Of a stretch of DNA of 36,955 nucleotides, positions 23,949 through 32,245 are shown piece by piece. The notes under the pieces were generated by a model. That model made no database searches. It had not been told where the DNA came from and saw only the letters and a program-made list of their open reading frames with translations. Numbering within the stretch: the stretch's first letter is position 1; each line of letters begins with the position of its first letter. Both the position numbers and the translations under genes were made by a program. Source of the stretch: Nitrospirota bacterium (GTDB lineage: Bacteria; Nitrospirota; Thermodesulfovibrionia; Thermodesulfovibrionales; Dissulfurispiraceae); NCBI GenBank assembly GCA_015233365.1, contig JADFXU010000025.1, forward strand, positions 1 through 36,955. The letters are read 5' to 3'.

Positions 23949-25631
23949 ATGGGCAATGAACCGAACAAGATCATTTATTCCATGGTCGGAGTGGGCAAAT
24001 ATTACGATAAAAAGCAGGTGCTGAAAGACATTTATCTGTCCTATTTTTATGGAGCGAAGATCGGTGTTCTCGGACTCAACGGATCAGGCAAGAGTTCTAT
24101 TTTGCGCATCCTCGCCGGAACGGACAAGGATTTTATCGGAGAAACCGTCATTTCTCCGGGCCTTACGACCGGCTTCCTCGAACAGGAGCCTCATCTTGAT
24201 GAGACGAAGACAGCCAGGGAGATAGTCGAACAAGGGGTACTGAATGTCGTGGACGCCCTCAATGAATACAACAGGATCAACGAGAAGTTCGCTGAGCCCA
24301 TGTCCGACGATGAGATGAACAAGCTGATCGAACTCCAGGGGGCAGTTCAGGAAAAGCTGGAATCCCTTGATGCATGGACCCTGGATTCGAGACTCGAAAT
24401 GGCCATGGATGCGCTGAGATGCCCTACGGGAGAGACCCCTGTGAAAGTCCTCTCGGGCGGTGAAAAGAGACGCGTGGCTCTTTGCAGGCTCTTGCTGCAG
24501 AAGCCTGATATCCTGCTGCTCGATGAGCCTACGAACCATCTCGACGCCGAGTCTGTCGCCTGGCTCGAACACCATTTGCAGAGCTATCCCGGCACAGTCA
24601 TCGCCGTCACGCACGACCGCTACTTCCTCGATAATGTGGCCGGATGGATACTGGAACTCGACCGCGGGCAGGGCATACCGTGGAAGGGGAACTATTCTTC
24701 ATGGCTAGAACAGAAGCAGGCCCGTCTGAAGAAGGAGGAAAAGGCCGAGACCGAACGGCAGAAGACCCTGCAGAGGGAACTCGAATGGATACGCATGTCG
24801 CCGAAGGCCCGCCATGCCAAGTCGAAAGCGCGGATAAAATCATATGAACAACTCCTCGGGCAGGAGGGTGAAAAGCGGGCAAAAGATCTGGAGATATACA
24901 TTCCGCCCGGCCCACGCCTGGGAGATATTGTGATTGAAGCGGACAAGGTGAGCAAAGCCTACGGCGACCTCATACTCTTTGAGGATATGACCTTCTCGCT
25001 TCCACCCGGCGGAATAGTGGGTGTCATCGGACCCAACGGCGCAGGCAAGACAACGCTCTTCCGGCTGATCACAGAACAGGAATCTCCGGACTCGGGCACA
25101 ATACGTAAAGGCGAGACGGTGAAACTCGCATACGTTGATCAGAGCCGCGATAAACTCGATCCTGAAAGCACAGTTTGGGAGACCATTTCAGGCGGCGAGG
25201 ACATTATCACTCTCGGCAAAAAAGATGTGAATTCGCGCGCCTACGTGGCAAGATTCAATTTCTCAGGGTCCGACCAGCAGAAGAAGGTCGGCATGATCTC
25301 AGGAGGCGAACGCAACCGCGTCCACCTGGCAATGATGCTCAGGGGCGGAGCCAATGTGCTTCTGCTGGACGAGCCGACAAACGACCTGGACGTGAACACC
25401 ATGCGCGCCCTTGAAGAGGCCCTGGAGAATTTTGCGGGCTGCGCCGTTGTCATCAGCCACGACCGCTGGTTCCTCGACCGGATAGCCACCCATATCCTGG
25501 CTTTTGAAGGAGACAGCAATGTCTGCTGGTTTGACGGCAATTACTCCGAATACGAAAGTGCAAGGAAGGCACGCCTGGGCGCAGAGGCCGAGCAACCCCA
25601 CAGGATAAAGTACAGGAATCTGACGAGATAA
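23949..25631 (+). CDS. ettA: Energy-dependent translational throttle protein EttA (ABC-F ATPase)
   Basis: A 560-aa soluble ABC-F protein that binds the ribosomal E site and tunes translation to the ATP/ADP state. ABC domain 1 has Walker [10 protein letters not shown], signature LSGGEKRR and Walker [13 protein letters not shown]. An EttA-type arm (about 95-150) is present. The inter-domain P-site tRNA interaction motif includes [19 protein letters not shown]. Domain 2 has GPNGAGKTT, signature ISGGERNR and [12 protein letters not shown]. Length and arm match EttA rather than Uup or antibiotic-resistance ABC-F proteins. An AGGAGGT ribosome site is at 23931. It is preceded by a long self-complementary leader and converges on hepT with a two-base gap. 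Confidence 0.96.
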   Translation: MGNEPNKIIYSMVGVGKYYDKKQVLKDIYLSYFYGAKIGVLGLNGSGKSSILRILAGTDKDFIGETVISPGLTTGFLEQEPHLDETKTAREIVEQGVLNVVDALNEYNRINEKFAEPMSDDEMNKLIELQGAVQEKLESLDAWTLDSRLEMAMDALRCPTGETPVKVLSGGEKRRVALCRLLLQKPDILLLDEPTNHLDAESVAWLEHHLQSYPGTVIAVTHDRYFLDNVAGWILELDRGQGIPWKGNYSSWLEQKQARLKKEEKAETERQKTLQRELEWIRMSPKARHAKSKARIKSYEQLLGQEGEKRAKDLEIYIPPGPRLGDIVIEADKVSKAYGDLILFEDMTFSLPPGGIVGVIGPNGAGKTTLFRLITEQESPDSGTIRKGETVKLAYVDQSRDKLDPESTVWETISGGEDIITLGKKDVNSRAYVARFNFSGSDQQKKVGMISGGERNRVHLAMMLRGGANVLLLDEPTNDLDVNTMRALEEALENFAGCAVVISHDRWFLDRIATHILAFEGDSNVCWFDGNYSEYESARKARLGAEAEQPHRIKYRNLTR

Positions 25632-25633
25632 CG

Positions 25634-26011
25634 CTATAAACCAGGACTATTTGGCTTGTTGAGATGCAAATCTCGAATCATCTGAACAACAGCATTCTTT
25701 AAGGGTTCCAAGTCTTCAGAGACCGTCTTCCACACTTCTGCCCAATCTATCCCAAAATACTGGTGAGTAACGATATTCCTTATGCCGCACCAGTCGCTCC
25801 ATGGCACTTCAGGATAATTTTTGTAAATATGTTCGGGAATGTGCTCACTGATGGCAATGCCTATGTCCTCAATGCACTTTGTCACCGCTTTCCGCGTTTT
25901 ACGGTCATGTACAAAAGTATCAAATGTCATGCCTTCAGTGAATTCCCTAATCTCTGATATAGCTTCAATGATGTCGTTTAGAAAATCATCAATGAATCTC
26001 TCCTTAGACAT
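25634..26011 (-). CDS. hepT: HepT-like toxin (DUF86 RNase) of a MNT/HepT system
   Basis: A 125-aa helical protein of the HepT/DUF86 family with the RNase motif Rx4HxY visible as RNIVTHQY. Known HepT proteins are toxins that cleave RNA and are silenced by their MntA partner, in studied cases by AMP addition to the motif tyrosine. The start at 26011 is preceded by GGGAAG and overlaps the mntA stop by 8 bases; a longer frame to 26041 runs inside mntA and is unlikely. Gene order is antitoxin first. It lies next to a region rich in insertion-element scars. Confidence 0.9.
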   Translation of the reverse strand: MSKERFIDDFLNDIIEAISEIREFTEGMTFDTFVHDRKTRKAVTKCIEDIGIAISEHIPEHIYKNYPEVPWSDWCGIRNIVTHQYFGIDWAEVWKTVSEDLEPLKNAVVQMIRDLHLNKPNSPGL

Positions 26012-26297
26012 ATTGCACTTCCCGCAAAACACGCTCGCCAATATGCGGCTTTAGCGCATTTTTAGTTGTGAGATCCGTCCTGATGTCAAGCAATCGGGAA
26101 ATATCCCGACTGAGCCTGACAAGCCTAACTAACCCGATGGGCTTTTCGAGATCTACGAGTATATCTATGTCGCTTTTTTCAGTCTGTTCCCCGTAAACAT
26201 AAGAGCCGAATATACCCAAAGCGGTTACGCCGTATTCATCTTTCAATGCTTGTTTGTGTTCTTGTAGCTGGCTTTTTATTTCGTTAAGGCTCTTCAT
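26004..26297 (-). CDS. mntA: MntA-like minimal nucleotidyltransferase (antitoxin)
   Basis: A 97-aa nucleotidyltransferase with the full active-site pattern GSx10DxD: GSYVYGEQTEKSDIDILVD. The third acidic position falls near DIRTDLTT. Such MNT-domain proteins are antitoxins of HepT and AMPylate it. The ATG at 26297 is preferred; AAGGAGG lies 12 bases before it, a slightly long spacing. It overlaps hepT by 8 bases, so the pair is coupled. Confidence 0.9.
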   Translation of the reverse strand: MKSLNEIKSQLQEHKQALKDEYGVTALGIFGSYVYGEQTEKSDIDILVDLEKPIGLVRLVRLSRDISRLLDIRTDLTTKNALKPHIGERVLREVQYV

Positions 26298-26368
26298 CGG
26301 AAATAAGCGCCTCCTTTTCCAATGCAACTATTATTATACAATATCAATCACAGATTCCGGATATGGAT

Positions 26369-26436
26369 ATTCCGCTCAGTTCGGATACCTATTCCGATTT
26401 AGTTCGGACACACATTCCGGCGCAGTTCGGGCACCT
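26369..26436. repeat. Three tandem ~22-bp repeats (ATTCCGnnnnAGTTCGGnnAC)
   Basis: Units begin at 26369, 26391 and 26414. Each has ATTCCG, then AGTTCGG and a final AC. The 22-23 bp period and the sequence style resemble the multiple terminal repeats that the transposase binds at the ends of IS21-family elements. No istA/istB transposase genes are nearby, so it would be a solo end. Confidence 0.6.
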
Positions 26437-26793
26437 CATTTTTTTTGAGCAAAAACATCACCCATGACATCGGACTTCTGGCCGAACTATGCAAGGAGAT
26501 GTCCTTCCTGTACATCGCAGTGGTAGCTCTTGTAACAATTGTGTGAAGTACAAATGGGAATAAAGTCCGTTCTGTGTTAAGTACGTTCCGCACAAAACAT
26601 ATTAGAGAAACTACAGGCATAAGGTTTCTTCCGAGAAACACATTTCAGCGGCAATGATGGAGCGCTCGTTCCGCATTGCGCCCATGGTTCACTGAGTTCT
26701 GGGTATCCCCCCTAATGACTAAAATGCCTTGAATGCTGCTGTTGGTGGTGTTATCCTTTCACTGTAAGAACAATTCTTTGGAGGTATGCAAAA

Positions 26794-26952
26794 ATGACGT
26801 CAGAAAATCTTACCTCAGTCCATTTATTTCCGGAATCTGCACACAGCAACTTATGCGTCGAAAAATTGCAATTTATGCGTCAATCCGTTGCAACTTATGT
26901 GTCAGGAATTGCAGCTTATGAGTCAACCGACACCACTTCTCCTCTGCCGTGA
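26794..26952 (+). pseudogene. Possible gene head interrupted by a repeat array
   Basis: An ATG with GGAGG 9 bases upstream starts MTSENLTSVHLFPESAHSN, after which the frame passes through the four ~22-bp repeats and stops. The first 15 or so codons may be the true start of a gene into which an element end was inserted. Low confidence; no family can be recognised. Confidence 0.25.
26846..26924. repeat. Four tandem ~22-bp repeats (GCAACTTATGCGTC type)
   Basis: Units start at 26846, 26868, 26890 and 26911. Each is a variant of GCAACTTATGCGTC with a 7-8 base spacer. The period equals that of the array at 26369 but the sequence differs, so these are ends of two different elements of the same general type (IS21-like is my best guess). 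Confidence 0.65.
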
Positions 26953-27044
26953 GTTGCCACCGCCATCACCGGCAGTAATTTGCGATGTTACATCATTCTA
27001 CACCATCGTTGCTTTTTGCAATATTCTTATGCTAAAGTGAAATC

Positions 27045-28556
27045 ATGCTGAAAAAAATCAGATACCGCCCGAGCATCAGGCAAAAAATAACCTTCGGCTA
27101 CTATGCAATTGTCCCTATAATCATCGCCCTTTCCGTTTTTTCCTTTGTGGAACTCAGATTTTTTGAAAAGAAACTTCTTTTCGGTAAAACCATTGCCGAA
27201 TTTTTCAACACTACACTTGAAGTGCGGCGCTTCGAGAAAAACTTTTTCCTCTACAAGCAGGAATCCGATTACCGGGAAAGTATCAGTTATGCCAGCGAAG
27301 CGCAAAAATCCCTTGAAGATAACATGGCGGAATTCAATACCCTTGTCAGCCCCATGCAAACCGCGATGCTGGTCCGGAATTTAAAGGAATATAAGCAACT
27401 TATGCGGCAATATGCCAATCCCGAAATCGGGACATCTCTGAGTAAGGAAGTCCTCGACGGGATGATCAGAAAGACAGGAAAAGAAATCGTGAACGCGGCT
27501 GAAGACATCGCCAGGACCGAGAGAAAGCGTCTCCAGGTGCAGCTTTACAATTCACAAATTCTGCTTCTTATTTCGATAATCTCTCTTTCGCTTCTGGGCA
27601 TTGTCGTAGGACATGTCCTGTCTAGGATGGTGATCAGGCCGCTTAAGCGGCTCGAGGAAAGCATGGAGATCATTGCGGACGGACGGTTCGAAATCATACA
27701 CATCGACTCAAAAGACAGGGAGATTGTGTCCCTTACCAATGCTTTCAATAAAATGCTCAAGGAGCTCGAGTTGCGGCAGCGGCACCTCATCCAGACAGAG
27801 AAGCTTGCATCGTTGGGGACCCTGCTGTCAGGAGTGGCCCACGAACTCAACAACCCTCTTTCAAATATCTCATCCTCATGCCAGATTCTTGCTGAAGAAA
27901 TAACGGAGAATGACATGGAATACAAGAAGGAACTCCTCTCTCAAATCGACGAGCAGACCGACAGGGCAAGGAATATTGTCAGGTCGCTGCTTGAATTCTC
28001 CAGGGACAAGGATTTCAAGAAAGAGACGCTGCCGCTTAAAAACCTTATTGAGGAGACTATACGCTTTATAAAAGGGCAGGTGCCGACAAAAGTCGAGATC
28101 GAAGTCAGCGTGCCGGACGACATAGTAATATTCGCCGACAAACAGCGTATCCAGCAGGTCTTTCTTAACCTGATCAAAAATGCCATTGAAGCCATTTCCG
28201 GAGAAGGCATAGTCTATGTCAGGGCGCTGCGAAGGAGCGCTATCGAGAAAGCGGAGGAAGAGGAGCCCGAGATATACAATTACCTGAAGTATCATGGCAA
28301 ATGTACTGTCGAAGAGGATACCGTTGACATAGAGATATCGGATACCGGATCAGGGATAGACGCTGATATATTGACCAAGGTATTCGACCCTTTTTTCACG
28401 ACAAAGGACGTGGGAAAGGGTTCCGGGCTCGGGTTGTCCATTGTCCATGAAATCATATTGGAACACGACGGCTGCATAGCAGTCGATAGCAGAGTGGGCA
28501 GCGGCACCACATTCCTTATTCGCCTGCCGATACCAAGAGGGACAGGCAAACGTTAA
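27045..28556 (+). CDS. Sensor histidine kinase (system 2)
   Basis: A 503-aa membrane kinase. TM1 is at ~18-36, a sensor region of ~130 residues contains VRRFEKNFFLYKQ (60-72), and TM2 is at ~170-190. HAMP is at ~191-245. H266 in SGVAHELNNPLSN is the phospho-acceptor. ATPase boxes are DTGSGIDADILTKVFDPFF and GSGLGLSIVHEII. Between the N box and G1 box there is an acidic insert (EKAEEEEPEIYNYLKYHG) not seen in the other two kinases here. The cognate regulator starts 21 bases downstream. The sensor is about half the size of that in kinase 3, which carries the same motif twice. Confidence 0.95.
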   Translation: MLKKIRYRPSIRQKITFGYYAIVPIIIALSVFSFVELRFFEKKLLFGKTIAEFFNTTLEVRRFEKNFFLYKQESDYRESISYASEAQKSLEDNMAEFNTLVSPMQTAMLVRNLKEYKQLMRQYANPEIGTSLSKEVLDGMIRKTGKEIVNAAEDIARTERKRLQVQLYNSQILLLISIISLSLLGIVVGHVLSRMVIRPLKRLEESMEIIADGRFEIIHIDSKDREIVSLTNAFNKMLKELELRQRHLIQTEKLASLGTLLSGVAHELNNPLSNISSSCQILAEEITENDMEYKKELLSQIDEQTDRARNIVRSLLEFSRDKDFKKETLPLKNLIEETIRFIKGQVPTKVEIEVSVPDDIVIFADKQRIQQVFLNLIKNAIEAISGEGIVYVRALRRSAIEKAEEEEPEIYNYLKYHGKCTVEEDTVDIEISDTGSGIDADILTKVFDPFFTTKDVGKGSGLGLSIVHEIILEHDGCIAVDSRVGSGTTFLIRLPIPRGTGKR

Positions 28557-28577
28557 TCAAAAAGGGGAGCAATAACA

Positions 28578-29948
28578 ATGGCGAATAACGCAAGAATATT
28601 AATTATCGATGATGAAAAAGTGGCGCTTAACAATCTTGAACATGTCATGAAAAGAGAGGGGTACCACGTCACCGGCACCCAAAGCGGACAAAACGCCCTC
28701 AAACTCCTCTACGAACAACATTTCGATGTGGTGCTCACGGATTTGAAGATGGAAAAAGTCGACGGCATGGAAATACTGAAGCGCTCCAGGGAACTTCATC
28801 CCGACACCGAGGTAATAATGATCACCGGATATGCGACCCTGAAGTCCGCGGTCGATACCATTAAACACGGGGCGTTTTATTATGTAGCCAAACCATTCAA
28901 ACTGGACGAGGTGAGGCAGGTCGTCAAGGAGGCCCTCGAAAAAGTCCGTCTGAAGCGGGAGAATATCCAGCTCAGGGAACAGATCGAAACTTATGAAGGC
29001 AAAGTCAAGATCATTACGCAGGACCCTTCCATGCACCGGCTTCTCGATACGGCGCGCCAGATAGCTCCTACTGACTGCAACGTCCTCATCAGCGGGGAGA
29101 GCGGCACGGGCAAGGAGATTTTTGCCAAGTTCATACATCATAACAGCACCCGCTCCAAAGGCCCGTTTTTTGCTGTGAACTGCGGCGCCTTTACTGAGGA
29201 ACTGCTCTCGAACGAACTCTTCGGCCATGAAAAAGGCGCCTTTACCGGAGCGATGACCATGAAGAAAGGACTTATCGAAATGGCGTCGGAGGGTACTCTT
29301 TTCCTGGACGAGATCACCGAGATGCCGGCATCCATGCAGGTAAAGCTTCTCAGGGTAATCCAGGAGAAGGAGATGCTTCGGCTCGGCGCAACGGCACCCG
29401 TAAAAGTTAACGTCAGATTCATTGCAGCTACAAACCGGGACATCTCAGATGCCATTAAAAGCGGCAGCTTCAGGCAGGACCTTTTTTTCAGACTCAACGT
29501 CGTTTCATTGTACATTCCCCCGCTTTGCGAGAGAAAAGAAGATATCCACATCCTGAGCTACTACTTTTTGAGCAAGTACGCGACCCTGATGAAGAAACCG
29601 ATCAGCGAGATTGCGCCGGACGTCATTGCGCTGTTAATGAATTACGATTTCCCGGGCAATGTCAGGGAACTCGAAAACGTTATCGAGCGTGGCGTGGCGC
29701 TTTCCAACGGTGCGTCAATAGAGGTCGCCCATCTGCCCGAGGACCTCAGGGAACTCAGCATCAAGACATTCAGGAAGAAGCGGGGCAAAATACCCTCTCT
29801 TGAAGACCAGGAGCTGACTTATATCCAGTGGGTGCTGGGAGAGGTCGGAGGCAACAAGACACTCGCAGCGCAGATACTCGGCATAGACAGGGTATCTCTC
29901 TGGAGAAAGCTGAAAAGATTCGGACTGGCAAAGGAGGAGGAAGAATGA
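28578..29948 (+). CDS. NtrC-family sigma54-dependent response regulator (system 2)
   Basis: A 456-aa activator. The receiver has D11/D12, acceptor D55 in VLTDLKMEKVDG and lysine in VAKPFK. The AAA+ domain has Walker A GESGTGKE at 173-180, GAFTGA at 220-225 and Walker B TLFLDEITEM. The C-terminal Fis-type helix-turn-helix reads GGNKTLAAQILGIDRVSLWR. A GGGGAG ribosome site precedes the start. The receiver closely resembles the one embedded in the Lon protein (VIMITGYATLKSAV against VIMVTGYATVPSAV; AKPFKLDEVR against SKPFKLEEVR). The 58-aa gene follows 33 bases later, so all three are in one operon. Confidence 0.95.
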   Translation: MANNARILIIDDEKVALNNLEHVMKREGYHVTGTQSGQNALKLLYEQHFDVVLTDLKMEKVDGMEILKRSRELHPDTEVIMITGYATLKSAVDTIKHGAFYYVAKPFKLDEVRQVVKEALEKVRLKRENIQLREQIETYEGKVKIITQDPSMHRLLDTARQIAPTDCNVLISGESGTGKEIFAKFIHHNSTRSKGPFFAVNCGAFTEELLSNELFGHEKGAFTGAMTMKKGLIEMASEGTLFLDEITEMPASMQVKLLRVIQEKEMLRLGATAPVKVNVRFIAATNRDISDAIKSGSFRQDLFFRLNVVSLYIPPLCERKEDIHILSYYFLSKYATLMKKPISEIAPDVIALLMNYDFPGNVRELENVIERGVALSNGASIEVAHLPEDLRELSIKTFRKKRGKIPSLEDQELTYIQWVLGEVGGNKTLAAQILGIDRVSLWRKLKRFGLAKEEEE

Positions 29949-29981
29949 CCTGATGTGTTAAAATATTATCAGGAGAAGATG

Positions 29982-30158
29982 ATGAAACGTCTATTTAAGA
30001 AATTTGAGGCCCTGATGATGGCGGCATCTTTTGCTGAAGAGGGAGAGTTCGAGACAGCAAGACAGATAATGAAGGAAAGCGAATTGAAGGATACAAAAAG
30101 GCTTTCTACCGGCAAACGCCAAAAACCCGACAAGCGCAAAGAATTAAGGGCCGACTAA
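29982..30158 (+). CDS. 58-aa helical protein of the MMAAxFAEEGEF family (copy 2)
   Basis: The protein begins MKRLFKKFEALMMAASFAEE, continues GEFETARQIMKESE and ends in a basic tail (TGKRQKPDKRKELRAD). The ATG at 29982 is 5 bases after AGGAGA; the ATG at 29979 and a GTG at 29955 are less well placed. Length and sequence match copy 1 at 13226-13402 from end to end. The charged tail and hairpin-like core suggest a protein-binding adaptor rather than an enzyme. It is the third gene of the kinase 2 operon. Confidence 0.85.
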   Translation: MKRLFKKFEALMMAASFAEEGEFETARQIMKESELKDTKRLSTGKRQKPDKRKELRAD

Positions 30159-30175
30159 GCACTTCAGTTGTATAT

Positions 30176-30218
30176 GTCAGTATTTATGTTTACGACATTT
30201 GTAAACGCAAATACTGAC
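30176..30218. repeat. Palindromic element, left boundary of a ~2-kb block
   Basis: The 18-bp arms 30176-30193 and 30201-30218 pair with two mismatches around a 7-base loop. The first 34 bases recur in inverted orientation at 32149-32182 (28 of 34 identical). The stem is AT-rich and lacks a following T-run, so a terminator is unlikely. Confidence 0.7.
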
Positions 30219-30242
30219 TATCAAGTTATAGACAGGCACTTT

Positions 30243-30479
30243 TTAATCCTCGCAGCTTCTTCGCCTGCCTTGTTGCCCTTCGGCCAGTTCCCATTCCTCA
30301 TGACCGCCCCAGATGTCATGTTTTTCATGTCTTGTAATGGCAGTGTTGCAACCCAAACATATCAGTGTTTCAATACGTTTATCCTGGCCGGAAAAATCAT
30401 ACATGCTGCTCCGCTTTTCTCCGCAACTCGGGCATGTCCACTCATACACAAGTTTGCCGGATATCGTAACGCGGATCAT
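30243..30479 (-). CDS. Small zinc-ribbon protein
   Basis: A 78-aa protein with two cysteine knuckles, CPSC (C16, C19) and CLGC (C41, C44), the layout of a single zinc ribbon. AGGAGGGG lies just before the ATG. The C-terminus is charged and ends with RRRSCED. Zinc ribbons of this size usually bind nucleic acid or act as protein adaptors; nothing here points to one role. The gene stands alone inside the block bounded by inverted repeats. Confidence 0.75.
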   Translation of the reverse strand: MIRVTISGKLVYEWTCPSCGEKRSSMYDFSGQDKRIETLICLGCNTAITRHEKHDIWGGHEEWELAEGQQGRRRSCED

Positions 30480-30626
30480 CTCCCCTCCTGTTCCCGAACG
30501 TCTTAATAAAGCCCGCCTTAGACTGCATCAAGTCCCCTGCTTGAGAATTGCCATCTAATCTTAAAAATTATATCATAATAAGAATACACTTGTTTCAGGA
30601 AGAACTCTTGTCTCTCATCTCCCCTC
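30480..30626. other. Intergenic, no recognised feature
   Basis: The gap holds the ribosome site of the zinc-ribbon gene at its left edge and AT-rich sequence beyond. No hairpin or repeat stands out. Confidence 0.4.
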
Positions 30627-30851
30627 TCAGTGCTTACATATCCCCACTGAGCCCGAATAACATATTCTACCGTCCGTCCAGGTCGCCCTACTCAGTTCCG
30701 CCCCATCCAGGATCGTCCCGGTCAGGTCGCAATTGGGACATTGATTCGTCGCCTTCAACCTCGCCAAATCGGCTGCGCTAAACCCATGCACGACACCGTT
30801 CATGATAAGCACACAGAACATAACCACCACTCCTATAGCACTTTTCTTCAT
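30627..30851 (-). CDS. Small secreted pentapeptide-repeat protein
   Basis: A 74-aa exported protein. A signal peptide (MKKSAIGVVVMFCVLIMNGV) is followed by LARLKATNQCPNCDLTGTIL, DGAELSRATWTDGRIC and GSVGICKH. The A(D/N)LxxA-like rhythm and paired cysteines match short secreted pentapeptide-repeat proteins. The start at 30851 is chosen so that the signal peptide is N-terminal; a frame extension to 30914 adds non-signal sequence. The ribosome site is weak. Function of this class is unknown. Confidence 0.7.
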   Translation of the reverse strand: MKKSAIGVVVMFCVLIMNGVVHGFSAADLARLKATNQCPNCDLTGTILDGAELSRATWTDGRICYSGSVGICKH

Positions 30852-30959
30852 TCTTTTTTCCACGTTATTATATGCAATTATTATTTCATACCGGATCATC
30901 ATGGCATTTGCCATGCCAAGTAGAACAGATTAGAACATGTTGTGAAGATTTTCCAACTC

Positions 30960-30979
30960 CCTGCGGTCTCTGCCGCAGG
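30960..30979. other. Short hairpin CCTGCGG-N6-CCGCAGG
   Basis: A 7-bp perfect GC-rich stem lies in the gap upstream of the DHH gene. No T-run follows on either strand, so it is a weak candidate for a transcript-end or leader structure. Confidence 0.3.
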
Positions 30980-31095
30980 TGATTTCACGGGGTCTTGCGT
31001 ATGTTTTGTGGTATCATATCATTACATATTATAAAACACCGGCACAGAATACAGATTTCAGGAAATAAAATAAATTGCTATAGGAGGATCAAATT

Positions 31096-32016
31096 ATGAG
31101 ACTATTGACGAGGTCGGACTATGATGGTCTTGTATGTGCGGTTTTGCTGGTAGAAGCCGGAGTGGTGGATGAGTATAAGTTTGTTCATCCCAAAGATATC
31201 CAGGACGGAAAGATTCCTGTTACCACAAACGATGTTCTTGCAAACATTCCATATGTTTCCGGTTGCGGCTTGTGGTTTGATCATCATTCCAGCGAGGCGG
31301 AACGACTGGAATCGCAAGGCGACTTTAAAGGGAAGAGTGAGGCTGCTCCCAGTTGTGCCAGAGTCATATATAATTATTATGGGGGTAGAGCAAAATTTTC
31401 CAAATTTAATGAAAACGGTCTGATGGATGCAGTTGACAGAAGTGACAGCGGGAATTTGACGGCAGATGACATTACAAATCCCAGGGGCTGGATATTGCTG
31501 TCATTTGTCATGGATCCCCGTACAGGATTGGGAAGGTATCAGGACTACAGGATTTCAAATTATAAACTCATGGAAGACATGATTCAATACTGCCGTAAAA
31601 TGGATGTGAAGGAGATTCTCAGGAACCCGGATGTCCAGGAACGCGTTAAACGGTATTATGAACAGGAACAGGCCTATGAAACAATGATCAAAGCTAATAG
31701 CAAGGTAGACGGAAATGTACTGATTATTGATCTTCACAATGTTGAAGAAATTCTTTCCGGGAACCGCTTCAAGGAATATGTTCTCTTCCCGGATCAGAAC
31801 ATTTCTATGCGAATCATCTGGGGCTTTAAAAAACAAAACATGGTCTTTACCTGCGGTCACAGTATCATTAACCGGACCTCAAAAACAAATGTAGGTTCCC
31901 TGATGCTCAAATACGGTGGAGGGGGCCACTTTGCTGTCGGAACCTGCCAGGTTTCCATAGATAACTGGGAGAAGACCAGAGATGAACTGGTAGCGATTAT
32001 GAAGAAACCCGCGTAA
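31096..32016 (+). CDS. DHH family phosphoesterase (exopolyphosphatase-related)
   Basis: A 306-aa cytoplasmic phosphoesterase. The N-terminal metal site reads RSDYDGL (D8, D10), followed by WFDHHSS (D62, H63, H64) and DAVDRSDSG. The DHHA1 substrate-binding signature GGGGHFAVGTCQV is near residue 279. Members include exopolyphosphatase, nano-RNase and cyclic-dinucleotide phosphodiesterases; this sequence lacks extra domains, so the substrate is open. A strong AGGAGG ribosome site precedes the ATG. A possible promoter (TTGCGT, then TATCAT) lies near 30994-31022. It is inside the block bounded by inverted repeats. Confidence 0.85.
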   Translation: MRLLTRSDYDGLVCAVLLVEAGVVDEYKFVHPKDIQDGKIPVTTNDVLANIPYVSGCGLWFDHHSSEAERLESQGDFKGKSEAAPSCARVIYNYYGGRAKFSKFNENGLMDAVDRSDSGNLTADDITNPRGWILLSFVMDPRTGLGRYQDYRISNYKLMEDMIQYCRKMDVKEILRNPDVQERVKRYYEQEQAYETMIKANSKVDGNVLIIDLHNVEEILSGNRFKEYVLFPDQNISMRIIWGFKKQNMVFTCGHSIINRTSKTNVGSLMLKYGGGGHFAVGTCQVSIDNWEKTRDELVAIMKKPA

Positions 32017-32148
32017 AGTTTTGATGAAGACTTTGTGACGTACAAAGCAAACGATTTTTAACAAATTTTCTTGGGAATCAACACTGTAGCTGAGATGTCT
32101 GAGGAATTGATTGCTTGGCGAATATCTCATTTCCCAGCAATTTTGAAA

Positions 32149-32182
32149 TGCGTTTACAAGACTTGGAAACAAAAATACTGAC
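32149..32182 (-). repeat. Inverted copy of the 30176 element, right boundary
   Basis: Read on the minus strand, 28 of 34 bases match 30176-30209, with identical first ten and last eleven bases. The outer palindromic arm present in the left copy is missing here. Together the two copies flank 2.0 kb like terminal inverted repeats. No target duplication is obvious. Confidence 0.6.
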
Positions 32183-32245
32183 TACGACACTTCAATTTAT
32201 GAGTACGGTGTCGCACCGAGCGCGTCCTGTTCTCTCATGTCCGGC

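Larger units (their letters stand above)
26298..27044. other. Gene-poor scar region between mntA and kinase 2
   Basis: About 750 bases without a convincing complete gene. It contains two different arrays of ~22-bp direct repeats, described separately, and a short ORF head. Base composition is AT-rich compared with its flanks. The best explanation is accumulated insertion-sequence ends and deletions. The promoter of kinase 2 must lie near its right edge, but I see no clear -35/-10 pair. Confidence 0.6.

Noticed and set aside
26399-26641. 80-codon minus-strand frame as a transposase fragment
   Set aside because: Its C-terminal part is simply the repeat array translated; the rest matches nothing I recognise.
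26369-26924. CRISPR array
   Set aside because: The repeats are in two unrelated sets, degenerate, and separated by only a few bases, without real spacers or cas genes.
30168-30506. 112-codon plus-strand frame
   Set aside because: It crosses the palindromic repeat and is antisense to the zinc-ribbon gene.
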